Source of the DNA: Peribacillus sp044761985 | GTDB lineage: Bacteria > Bacillota > Bacilli > Bacillales > DSM-1321 | Assembly (NCBI RefSeq): GCF_044761985.1 | Contig: NZ_JBIWDK010000010.1 | Coordinates: 59,523 to 123,522, forward strand | Reading direction: 5' to 3' | DNA: 64,000 nt | In this document: one piece after another, positions 7,499-15,486 of the stretch | How the letters are laid out: each line of letters starts with the position of its first letter | How positions within the stretch are numbered: the first letter of the stretch is position 1 | Translations under genes and position numbers: made by a program | The notes under the pieces: generated by a model | What the model was told of the DNA's origin: nothing | Seen by the model: the letters and a program-made list of their open reading frames with translations, nothing else | Database searches by the model: none

Positions 7499-8287
7499 TT
7501 GAGCAATTATCAGACGATAACCTATGAAGAAACCGAGCAGGTAGCGTTAATCCGTTTAAACATGCCGGAAATGAGAAATCCCTTGTCGATGGAAATGTGT
7601 AAGGAACTGGTCCAGGCCATTCGCTTTGCGGATGACAAAGAGGATATCCGTTCCATTTTATTGACGGGTACCGGTAAAGCTTTTTCAGCTGGAGCGGATA
7701 TTAGAGGATTTCAGGGGAATTTGACTAAGTCTGCACCCCAACTATATGAAGAGGGAATTGAAAGTACAGGGCTCTTTAAACTAGGTTCCACCGTCAAAAC
7801 GCCCATTATCGCCGCAGTGAATGGAGCGGCCCTTGGAGGGGGAGCCGGGTTGGTTGCGATGAGCCATCTCGCAGTAGCCTCTGATAAAGCGAAAATCGGA
7901 TTGACCGAACTGAAGCTGGGCATTGTTCCCTTTGTGATAATGCCGCTTGTAAGGCGCGCCGTTGGCGATCGTAAGCTGCTTGAAATGATGCTTACGGCAA
8001 ATACCTATACGGCATTGGAGGCAAAGGATTTACAGCTGGTCCACAAAGTCGTCCCGCATGATCAATTGGAGGAAGAGGCGTGGAAGCTGGCAAAACAGGT
8101 GGCATCCTATAGTCCGCTTGCCGTACGGCTTAGTCTGGAGGCCTTCTATTTGACGGAACAGGTGGATTTGCCAAAATCAATGGATTTATTGTCGATGATG
8201 CGGATCGTGTCTTTTCAGAGTGAGGATTTGAAAGAAGGAGCCATGGCCTTTATAGAAAAACGGTCACCGGTTTGGACAGGAAGATAA
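7499..8287 (+). CDS. Enoyl-CoA hydratase/isomerase family protein, methylglutaconyl-CoA hydratase-like
   Basis: A 262-residue crotonase, first gene of the sigma-54 operon. The oxyanion-hole segments AFSAGAD and NGAALGGGAGLV are present. The first catalytic Glu of canonical hydratases (GGGCE) is Gly here, while the second (TELKLG) is kept. The following GIVPFVIMPLVRRAVG resembles the PAVISPFV segment of bacterial methylglutaconyl-/isohexenylglutaconyl-CoA hydratases (LiuC/AtuE) better than the PGAGGTQRL of fatty-acid hydratases. The start is TTG, six bases after GGTGAGGTG. Substrate is inferred from the carboxyltransferase and AtuA genes downstream. Confidence 0.8.
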   Translation: MSNYQTITYEETEQVALIRLNMPEMRNPLSMEMCKELVQAIRFADDKEDIRSILLTGTGKAFSAGADIRGFQGNLTKSAPQLYEEGIESTGLFKLGSTVKTPIIAAVNGAALGGGAGLVAMSHLAVASDKAKIGLTELKLGIVPFVIMPLVRRAVGDRKLLEMMLTANTYTALEAKDLQLVHKVVPHDQLEEEAWKLAKQVASYSPLAVRLSLEAFYLTEQVDLPKSMDLLSMMRIVSFQSEDLKEGAMAFIEKRSPVWTGR

Positions 8288-8303
8288 AACGAAAAGGAGA
8301 TGG

Positions 8304-8519
8304 ATGAAGATGAAAGTAACGGCGCCGATGAGTGGGTCTGTTTGGAAAATCACAAGTGAGTCAGGGAAACAGGTGGAAGCGGGTGAAACGATCGTCATTT
8401 TGGAATCCATGAAAATGGAAATCCCGATCACTGCGGAAACGGGGGGAACCGTAAAGACCATTTCCGTTCAAGAAGGGGATTTCATCCAGGAACATGATGT
8501 TGTGGCTATTATCGAATGA
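8304..8519 (+). CDS. Small biotin carboxyl carrier protein (biotinyl/lipoyl attachment domain)
   Basis: A 71-residue stand-alone biotinyl domain: APMSGSVWKI, then the attachment motif ESMKMEIPI with the biotinyl Lys about residue 37, and the Gly-rich turn region with VQEGDFI. It belongs with the carboxyltransferase encoded at 15487 as the carrier of an acyl-CoA carboxylase. AAAAGGAGA lies four bases before the first ATG (8304) and ten before a second in-frame ATG at 8310, so the true start could be either. Its stop codon overlaps a possible upstream start of the atuA-like gene. No biotin carboxylase subunit is encoded in this operon. Confidence 0.88.
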   Translation: MKMKVTAPMSGSVWKITSESGKQVEAGETIVILESMKMEIPITAETGGTVKTISVQEGDFIQEHDVVAIIE

Positions 8520-8542
8520 AGGTTGAAAGGGGTGGAGCTAAA

Positions 8543-9931
8543 ATGAAATCGGTTCGAGTCGGAGCGGCACAAGGCTTTTACGGAGATACGTTTAATGGGG
8601 CGCTCATGAATGTTCAATATGGGGATATAGATTACCTATCATTTGATTGTTTAGCTGAACTGACGATGGCCATTTTGGCAAAGGATAAACAAAAGCGGGA
8701 AGACACGGGCTATACGAAAGATATTGGCATCGCTATGAATATGCTGTTGCCTCTTGCAAAGGAGAAAGGGATCAAGATCTTGACGAATGCGGGTGGTATT
8801 AATCCAATCGGTGCACAAGAAGAAGTGCTGAGTATCGCTAGGGAGCTTGGCCTGAACGATTTAAAGGTCGCAGTCATTACGGGTGATAATATTTTGCCAC
8901 ATATCGATGAACTAATTGAGCTTGGAATGGACTTGGAGGATTTGGAAACAGGCCGGCCATTCACGAAAGAAGTTCAGCAAAAATTACTGTTTGCGAATGC
9001 ATATATCGGCTCACAGCCACTTGTGGAGGCCTTAAGGCAAGGGGCGGATGTGGTCATTTCCGGAAGGTCAACGGATACCGCGCAGTTCCTCGCCCCTTTG
9101 ATTTATGAATTCGGTTGGGAAAAGGATGATTGGAACAGGCTTGCAAGCGGCATTTTCATGGGTCATTTGTTAGAGTGTTCAGCACAATCGACTGGCGGTA
9201 ATTTTAGTGGCAGGTGGCAGGACATCGAAAACTTTGAAAATATCGGTTACCCGATAGCCGAGATGTATGAAAACGGTGAATTCATCGTCACCAAGCCAAA
9301 GGATAGCGGTGGTCTCGTTTCCGTGGATACGGTCAAAGAGCAAATGCTGTATGAAATCCACGATCCATCCGCTTATATCACGCCAGACGTCGTGGTGGAT
9401 ATCACAGGCGTCACGCTAGAACAGGTCGGCAAGGATGAAGTGAAGGTGAAGGGAGTGAAGGGGAAGGAAAGCCCGAAAACGTTAAAAGCTGTAATGGGAT
9501 TTGAAAACGGTTACATGGGTCAGGCACTCATTGGCTATTCGTGGCCCGATGCATTCGAAAAAGCGAAAAGTGCAGACCGAATCATCCGTAACCAGATAGA
9601 GCAGAGGGGACTTCCTTTCGACGAAATTCGCACTGATTTCGTCGGTTACAATTCGCTTCATGGCCCACTTGCTAAGTTACCGCAGGAGGATATTAATGAA
9701 TTGTATGTGCGGATTGTTGTCAAAGCCCAGGATAAACGGGTGGCAGACGGTTTCCGCAGGTTGATTCCCCCGCTTGCCTTGAATGGTCCGCCGACATTGT
9801 CGGCAGTAGGCAATATCCCAACCAGACAGTTGCTTGGCATGTGGTCGACGCTGATTGATCGGGAATGGGTGGAAGCAAATATTTCGGTATCGATCAAGGA
9901 GGTTGAAGCGTATGCCAAAAGTGACTCTTAA
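8543..9931 (+). CDS. Acyclic terpene utilization AtuA-like protein (DUF1446), main domain
   Basis: A 462-residue soluble protein with the AtuA/DUF1446 hallmarks: GAAQGFYGDTF at the N-terminus, LTNAGGINP, DVVISGRSTDTAQFLAPL, and a C-terminal GPPTLSAVG. AtuA is required for citronellol/geraniol use in Pseudomonas, but its biochemical step is not established. I chose the ATG at 8543, with GGTGGAG seven bases before it, over the earlier ATG at 8516. In Pseudomonas AtuA is one longer polypeptide; here the C-terminal part is a separate overlapping gene. It suggests a methyl-branched or terpenoid acid pathway. Confidence 0.82.
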   Translation: MKSVRVGAAQGFYGDTFNGALMNVQYGDIDYLSFDCLAELTMAILAKDKQKREDTGYTKDIGIAMNMLLPLAKEKGIKILTNAGGINPIGAQEEVLSIARELGLNDLKVAVITGDNILPHIDELIELGMDLEDLETGRPFTKEVQQKLLFANAYIGSQPLVEALRQGADVVISGRSTDTAQFLAPLIYEFGWEKDDWNRLASGIFMGHLLECSAQSTGGNFSGRWQDIENFENIGYPIAEMYENGEFIVTKPKDSGGLVSVDTVKEQMLYEIHDPSAYITPDVVVDITGVTLEQVGKDEVKVKGVKGKESPKTLKAVMGFENGYMGQALIGYSWPDAFEKAKSADRIIRNQIEQRGLPFDEIRTDFVGYNSLHGPLAKLPQEDINELYVRIVVKAQDKRVADGFRRLIPPLALNGPPTLSAVGNIPTRQLLGMWSTLIDREWVEANISVSIKEVEAYAKSDS

Positions 9932-10265
9932 TCTCATCGCACATGCCCGCTCAGGAGATAAAGGCAATACAGTCAATATCGGTGTCTTTGCCAATAGTGA
10001 GGAACTGTATCCGTATCTTAAAGAACAAATGACGTCCCAGGCGGTGAAGGAGTTCTTTACAGAGCTTGTGAAAGGGGAAGTCATCCGTTATGAGATGCCA
10101 AATATCTCCGCCTTGAATTTCGTTTGCCATGAAGCATTGGGCGGCGGCGGATCGTCATCGCTTAGAATCGACAACTTGGGGAAATGTTTCGGTTCCAATA
10201 TCTTGCGTTTCCCGATTGAAGTCCCGGAAGAATTGGCTAGCAAACTATTAAAGGTTGGGGTGTGA
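9912..10265 (+). CDS. AtuA C-terminal-domain-like protein, separate small subunit
   Basis: A 117-residue protein starting MPKVTLNLIAHARSGDKGNT, matching the C-terminal domain that follows DUF1446 in long AtuA proteins (motifs HARSGDKGN, CHEALGGGGSSSLR). The start is preceded by AAGGAGG inside the atuA end, and the two genes overlap by 20 bases in different frames, so tight translational coupling and a complex are likely. The biochemical role is unknown. Confidence 0.78.
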   Translation: MPKVTLNLIAHARSGDKGNTVNIGVFANSEELYPYLKEQMTSQAVKEFFTELVKGEVIRYEMPNISALNFVCHEALGGGGSSSLRIDNLGKCFGSNILRFPIEVPEELASKLLKVGV

Positions 10266-10269
10266 AGAA

Positions 10270-11445
10270 ATGAGCTATGAACCATATTTTACTGACGAAC
10301 ATCACGAACTAAGGAAGACGGTTCGAAAGTTTGTTGAAAAAGAAATTACACCATACGTAGCAGAGTGGGAAAAGGACGGAATTTTTCCTCGTGACCTATT
10401 TAAAAGAATGGGGGATTTAGGGTACCTCGGTCTTCGTTATCCGGAAGAGGTCGGTGGTCAAGGTTGGGATTACTTTGCTGGCGTGGTTTTTGCCGAAGAA
10501 ATGGCCCGCAGCGGCGTGGGTGGCTTTCCGATGGCGATTGCGGTCCAAACTGATATGGCGACACCGCCGATATTGGAATTCGGCACCGATGAACAGAAGG
10601 AAACCTATTTAAAACCCGCCATCCGAGGTGAAAAAATTGCGGCTATCGGGATTTCCGAGCCAAATCATGGTTCGGATGTCGCCTCGATTGAAACGCGGGC
10701 GCGCCGTGATGGGGACACATGGATCATCAACGGTGCAAAAACCTTCATTACGAATGGTACGCGCGCTGATTTCATCACGCTTGTCGTAAGGACGTCAGAT
10801 GCACCTGGACATAAAGGGATTTCGATGATTCTAGTGGATTTGGACCTTCCCGGTGTAACCGTAGCAAAGAAGCTGGATAAACTCGGGATGCGTTCTTCGG
10901 ATACAGCAGAGCTTGTATTTGAAGACGTACGTGTACCATATACGAACCTTCTGGGCGTCGAGGGGAAAGGTTTCATGCAGATTATGTGGGAACTACAGGG
11001 CGAACGGCTGATTGGAGCTGCGGGATCAGTAGGGATGGCCGATTATGCATATGAGCTGGCACGTGATTATGCAAGAACAAGAAAGCAATTTTATCAGGAA
11101 ATCGCCAATTTCCAAGTGATCAGCCATTTATTGACAGAAATGAAGACGGAGATTGAGGTCGTGAAGGAGATGACCTATTCAACGGCATACCGCTTCGGTC
11201 GAGGCGAGATTCCGGCAAAGGAAATCTCCATGGCTAAATTGGCAGCGGCGAAAATGGCTCATTGGGTCGCCGATCGTGCCCTTCAGATTTTTGGCGGCAA
11301 TGGCTATATGATGGAATATCCCATTCAACGGATCTGGAGAGACACCAGATTATATAGGATTGGCGGCGGAACCGATGAGATCATGAAAGAAATCATAGCA
11401 AAAACAATGGGCTTGGAAGAATACAAGGAGGTGGTCAGACGATGA
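10270..11445 (+). CDS. Acyl-CoA dehydrogenase (isovaleryl/long-chain type), first copy
   Basis: A 391-residue FAD enzyme introducing a 2,3-double bond into an acyl-CoA. It has the FAD/substrate motifs IGISEPNHGSDVAS and FITNGTRADF and the C-terminal IFGGNGYMMEYPIQR. At the place where medium- and short-chain enzymes carry the catalytic Glu (YEGT), this protein has GGGT. A Glu occurs instead in the helix-G motif LQGERL, as in isovaleryl-CoA and long-chain acyl-CoA dehydrogenases. ATG 10270 (MSYEPYF) is preferred to the upstream TTG. Overlaps the next gene by four bases. Confidence 0.9.
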   Translation: MSYEPYFTDEHHELRKTVRKFVEKEITPYVAEWEKDGIFPRDLFKRMGDLGYLGLRYPEEVGGQGWDYFAGVVFAEEMARSGVGGFPMAIAVQTDMATPPILEFGTDEQKETYLKPAIRGEKIAAIGISEPNHGSDVASIETRARRDGDTWIINGAKTFITNGTRADFITLVVRTSDAPGHKGISMILVDLDLPGVTVAKKLDKLGMRSSDTAELVFEDVRVPYTNLLGVEGKGFMQIMWELQGERLIGAAGSVGMADYAYELARDYARTRKQFYQEIANFQVISHLLTEMKTEIEVVKEMTYSTAYRFGRGEIPAKEISMAKLAAAKMAHWVADRALQIFGGNGYMMEYPIQRIWRDTRLYRIGGGTDEIMKEIIAKTMGLEEYKEVVRR

Positions 11446-12599
11446 GCCATTGGATTTTTACAGAAGAGCATAAGATCTTTCGGAAATCGGTACGCAAGTT
11501 CATTGAAAAGGAGGTCACCCCTTACGTTGAACAATATGAAGAAGCAGGGGAAACGCCTCGCGTCTTATTTGAACGAATGGCTGAACTCGGGTTTTTAGGG
11601 ATTAAATATCCTGAAGAATATGGTGGACTCGGTTTGGATTTAGTGACAGAGATGGTGTTTTTGGAGGAACTGTCTAAATGCGGTGCGGGCGGGACTGGTG
11701 CGGCCATTGGTGCGCATATCGGGATTGCGACCACACCGATATGGCGTTTTGGGTCCCATGAACAAAAAGAAAAATATTTGGTCCCGGCAATCAAGGGAGA
11801 GAAGATTGCCGCACTCGGCATTACGGAGCCCGGTGCGGGAAGTGATGTATCATCCATTGCCACTAAAGCTGTGAGAGAAGGGGACCATTACATCTTGAAT
11901 GGATCCAAAACCTTCATCACGAATGGAGTGAATGCGGATTTCATCATTGTCGCTGCGAAAACGGCTGACAGCCTGCCACATATGAGTCTGTCTTTATTCA
12001 TTGTCGAGACGGCCTGGGAAGGTTTTTCCGTTGGCAAGAAGCTCGATAAATTAGGCTGGCGCAGTTCCGATACGGGTGAGCTGTATTTTGAAAATATGAA
12101 AATACCGGTCGAAAACATGATTGGTGAGGAAAATGAAGGGTTTAAGAAAATCATGGTCAATTTCCAGTGGGAGCGGTTGACGATGGCGTTCACGAGCGTG
12201 GCGCTTGCGGAGAAGGTGTTGGAAGAAACGGTTCAATATGCAAGGGATCGCAAGCAATTCGGAGATTCAATCCTGCAGTTTCAAGTACTGCGCCATAAGC
12301 TCGTCGATATGGCTGTCGATATTGAAAAGGCAAAGAACATTACGTACCGGGCCGTTGAACAGTACGGCAAGGGGGTCAACGTAACGACCGAAGCTACGAT
12401 GGCGAAGGCGTATGCTGCTGAAATGGTGAATCGGGTCTGTGATGAGGCCCTTCAAATTCACGGTGGAAACGGATATATGATGGAATACCCGATACAGAGG
12501 TACTGGCGGGATGCCCGGCTTCAGCCAATTGGTGGGGGGACAACACAAATCATGCGCGAGATTTTATCGAAACGCTTGAAAATTACAGATGGGTTTTAA
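11442..12599 (+). CDS. Acyl-CoA dehydrogenase (isovaleryl/long-chain type), second copy
   Basis: A 385-residue paralogue of the preceding gene, started by an ATGA overlap. FAD motifs LGITEPGAGSDVSS and FITNGVNADF are intact, and it ends with IHGGNGYMMEYPIQR. Again the MCAD-position Glu is Gly (IGGGTTQIM), with a candidate catalytic Glu in FQWERL. The two copies might form a hetero-oligomer or handle successive or differently branched intermediates; sequence alone cannot decide. Confidence 0.9.
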   Translation: MSHWIFTEEHKIFRKSVRKFIEKEVTPYVEQYEEAGETPRVLFERMAELGFLGIKYPEEYGGLGLDLVTEMVFLEELSKCGAGGTGAAIGAHIGIATTPIWRFGSHEQKEKYLVPAIKGEKIAALGITEPGAGSDVSSIATKAVREGDHYILNGSKTFITNGVNADFIIVAAKTADSLPHMSLSLFIVETAWEGFSVGKKLDKLGWRSSDTGELYFENMKIPVENMIGEENEGFKKIMVNFQWERLTMAFTSVALAEKVLEETVQYARDRKQFGDSILQFQVLRHKLVDMAVDIEKAKNITYRAVEQYGKGVNVTTEATMAKAYAAEMVNRVCDEALQIHGGNGYMMEYPIQRYWRDARLQPIGGGTTQIMREILSKRLKITDGF

Positions 12600-12654
12600 C
12601 ATAAGTCTCTATTAATAATGGCCCTTGGTATTTTTAAAAATGAGGTGGCTGGAT

Positions 12655-14190
12655 ATGAGTGCTAATGTAGGTTATTGGTTAACCCATCATAGTGAAAATA
12701 TACCGAATAAAACAGCAATCGTTTATGGAAACCTGCGATTGACCTATATGCAGTTGAACAATCGGGTCAACCGTTTGTCACATGCCCTTTTGGATCAGGG
12801 TGTGAGGAAAGGCGACAGGGTCAATGTCCTGCTGTTAAACACAAATGAATTTTTGGAAACACTTTTCGCCTGTGCAAAAATCGGAGCGATATTCGTACCA
12901 ATCAATATCCGCCTCAGTGCACCGGAAGTAGATTATATCGTTAAGGATTCGAGCAGTTCAGTCTTCATTTACGATGTGCGTCTCCAGTTCATCATAGAAG
13001 AGCTAAAGGAAAAGAACGAAACACACCTCCAATTCATTGAAGTGAATCCAGGAGGTGATCGTGAATCCTCTCCCTATGAAAAATTGATTGGTGAGTATCC
13101 ATCCTCGGAGACTGGTTTTGAGCTGAATGCGGATGATTACTTGATGCTTATGTATACATCCGGAACGACAGGCAAGCCCAAAGGAGCGATTTTGACACAT
13201 GGCAATACACTAGCGAACATCATGAATGGGCTTTACCTCTTGCCGGTGACAGCCGAGGACATTACATTGACGGTTGCCCCGTTGTTCCATATTGGTGGGC
13301 TCGGAATTTCCACAACACAAATGATGTATTTGGGCGGTACTGTCGTGCTGCTTGACTTGTTCACCCCTCAATCGACGCTAGAATGGATTGAAAAGGAGAA
13401 GGTTTCGACCGTGTTCATGGTCCCATCGATGTGGCAGTTGGTCATGCATGATTCAAGAATCGAGGATTATGATTTAAGCTCTCTCCGTTTGGCATGTTCT
13501 GGAGGGGCGCCATGCCCACTTCCGGTCATCGAATATTTCAAGGGTAAAGGCATTCCATTCATGGAAGGGTTCGGGATGACCGAGACGGCGCCTATCGTCA
13601 GTATATTGAAAGAGGAAGATACGATACGTAAAATCGGGTCGGTCGGAAAACCACCCATCCATGTCGGTGTCAAGATTGTTGATCCGACAGACAGGGAAGT
13701 GCCTATTGGCCAAGTGGGTGAACTAGCCATCAAGGGTCCAAACGTAACGGTCGGTTATTGGAATAAACCGGAAGCAACCAAGGAAGCACTTCGATCCGGC
13801 TGGTTTTATACTGGCGACCTCGCAAAAATCGATGATGAAGGCTACATCTATATTGTCGATCGGAAAAAAGACATGATAATTAGCGGCGGGGAAAACATTT
13901 ATCCGATCGAAGTTGAACAAGTACTTGTCAGGATGCCAAATGTGAAGGAAGTTGCCGTCATTGGCATCCCTAATGAAAAATGGGGCGAAGTGATCAAGGC
14001 CTATATCGTCTTAAACAGCCCACGTCAGACAATTAAGTTAGACGATATCCGAGAGTATTGTGATGGCAGATTAGCACGATTCAAGATGCCAAAGGAAATA
14101 GAGCTATTGGATGAACTGCCGAGAAATGCGACAGGGAAAGTATTGAAACGTGCTCTATCTAAACCATACGAAACGGAAAAGAGGGTGTAA
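12655..14190 (+). CDS. AMP-forming acyl-CoA synthetase (ligase), first copy
   Basis: A 511-residue ANL-superfamily enzyme that activates a carboxylic acid with ATP and CoA. The P-loop YTSGTTGKPKGA, A5 motif GFGMTETAP, A7 YTGDLAKIDDEGY, hinge DRKKDMIISGGENIYP and the C-terminal catalytic Lys region NATGKVLKR are all present. The ATG at 12655 follows TGAGGTGG; frames open further upstream lack a ribosome site. Substrate is not predictable, but operon context suggests a branched or medium-chain acid. Confidence 0.9.
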   Translation: MSANVGYWLTHHSENIPNKTAIVYGNLRLTYMQLNNRVNRLSHALLDQGVRKGDRVNVLLLNTNEFLETLFACAKIGAIFVPINIRLSAPEVDYIVKDSSSSVFIYDVRLQFIIEELKEKNETHLQFIEVNPGGDRESSPYEKLIGEYPSSETGFELNADDYLMLMYTSGTTGKPKGAILTHGNTLANIMNGLYLLPVTAEDITLTVAPLFHIGGLGISTTQMMYLGGTVVLLDLFTPQSTLEWIEKEKVSTVFMVPSMWQLVMHDSRIEDYDLSSLRLACSGGAPCPLPVIEYFKGKGIPFMEGFGMTETAPIVSILKEEDTIRKIGSVGKPPIHVGVKIVDPTDREVPIGQVGELAIKGPNVTVGYWNKPEATKEALRSGWFYTGDLAKIDDEGYIYIVDRKKDMIISGGENIYPIEVEQVLVRMPNVKEVAVIGIPNEKWGEVIKAYIVLNSPRQTIKLDDIREYCDGRLARFKMPKEIELLDELPRNATGKVLKRALSKPYETEKRV

Positions 14191-14192
14191 GG

Positions 14193-14642
14193 ATGTTTAA
14201 TAAATATTTTGATGAGTATGAAGTCGGAGAGGTCTGGACTTCGAAAGGCCGTACAATCACAGAAACGGATATCGTGAATTTTGCCGGGTTAAGCGGGGAT
14301 TTTTACTCGCTTCACACAGATAAGGAGTATGCCGAAAAGTATTCGCCATTTGGACAGAGAATTGCCCATGGGATGCTGGTATGCTCGATTGCATCTGGCC
14401 TTTCTGCATTCGAACCTGGAAGGGTCGTCGCCTTTTACGGGATCGATAAATTACGTTTTACGAATCCGACCTTTATCGGGGACACGATCTCTGTAGAGAT
14501 TTCCATTTTGGAATTAAAAGATCGGGACGATGGAATGGGCGTCATTACGGCGAAACAAAAGGTGAAAAAACAAAATGGAGATGTGGTGGGCGTTTCGACG
14601 ATGAAAATCCTGATGGCGAAGAAACAGGAGGTTCTATCGTGA
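14193..14642 (+). CDS. MaoC-family (R)-hydratase/dehydratase
   Basis: A 149-residue single hot-dog domain. The hydratase motif GLSGDFYSLHTD carries the catalytic Asp and His, with YS replacing the usual NP between them, and IAHGMLVCSIASGL follows. These enzymes hydrate trans-2-enoyl-CoA to 3R-hydroxyacyl-CoA. The gene starts two bases after the ligase stop and overlaps the following crotonase gene by four bases, so it is part of the same translationally coupled run. Confidence 0.85.
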   Translation: MFNKYFDEYEVGEVWTSKGRTITETDIVNFAGLSGDFYSLHTDKEYAEKYSPFGQRIAHGMLVCSIASGLSAFEPGRVVAFYGIDKLRFTNPTFIGDTISVEISILELKDRDDGMGVITAKQKVKKQNGDVVGVSTMKILMAKKQEVLS

Positions 14643-15427
14643 TGAAAGAGATCGTTTCCTATGAAAAAGACAGGGGCATAGCGGTAGTTTATATTGATAA
14701 CCCGCCGGTCAATGTGATTGGCGAAAATGTTGTCATTGGCTTAAACCAGGTATTCGATCGTTTAGCTGAAGATGACGAAGTTCGGGCCATTGTATTGTCA
14801 GGCAAAGGAGACAAGGCCTTTGTTGCCGGAGGGAACATAAAGGAATTCCCTAAATTGGTCGGCCAGGGTGTGGCATTCAATGAAGCCCGTGCCCGTGATA
14901 TGCAAGAGCCATTTAATAAAATCGATAACATTGCAAAACCGGTCATAGCGGCCATTGATGGATTGGCCCTAGGAGGGGGATGCGAGTTGGCCCTCTGCTG
15001 TGATATCCGAATTGCAGAAGAACATTCCATCATTGGTCTCCCTGAAGTGAAGTTGGGTCTATTTCCGGGGGCTGGCGGGACACAGCGTCTACCAAGGCTG
15101 ATCGGAGAAGGAAGGGCAAAAGAGCTAATTTTAACGGGAAGAGCCGTTACGGCGGAGGAAGCAGAACGAATCGGATTGGTGAATAAAGTGGTCCCGACCG
15201 GAAAGGGCTTGGCAGCGGCGATAGAGTTAGCTGAGGAAATAGCGGGCTATTCCTTCCAAGCGGTTTCAAGAATCAAGAAAACGATCGATGAAGGAATGAA
15301 AACGACGTTGGAAGAAGGTTTGCTGATTGAGGCAAAATACTTTGGCGAAGTGTTCCAGACAGAAGATGTTAAGACAGGTGTACAGGCCTTTATCGAGAAA
15401 AAACAGCCGGTGTTTATCCATAAATAA
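14639..15427 (+). CDS. Enoyl-CoA hydratase, canonical crotonase
   Basis: A 262-residue crotonase with both catalytic Glu residues (ALGGGCELALCCD and LPEVKLGLFPGAGGTQRLPR), i.e. a conventional 2-enoyl-CoA hydratase, in contrast to the first gene of the operon. The start is GTG, seven bases after AGGAGG; an ATG three bases later is possible. It forms a GTGA overlap with the MaoC gene. It would catalyse hydration after one of the dehydrogenases. Confidence 0.88.
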   Translation: MMKEIVSYEKDRGIAVVYIDNPPVNVIGENVVIGLNQVFDRLAEDDEVRAIVLSGKGDKAFVAGGNIKEFPKLVGQGVAFNEARARDMQEPFNKIDNIAKPVIAAIDGLALGGGCELALCCDIRIAEEHSIIGLPEVKLGLFPGAGGTQRLPRLIGEGRAKELILTGRAVTAEEAERIGLVNKVVPTGKGLAAAIELAEEIAGYSFQAVSRIKKTIDEGMKTTLEEGLLIEAKYFGEVFQTEDVKTGVQAFIEKKQPVFIHK

Positions 15428-15486
15428 AATAGAGGGAAATTAGTTTAGTCAGAACGATAAATCTATTGAAAAGGGTGAGGACCGAG

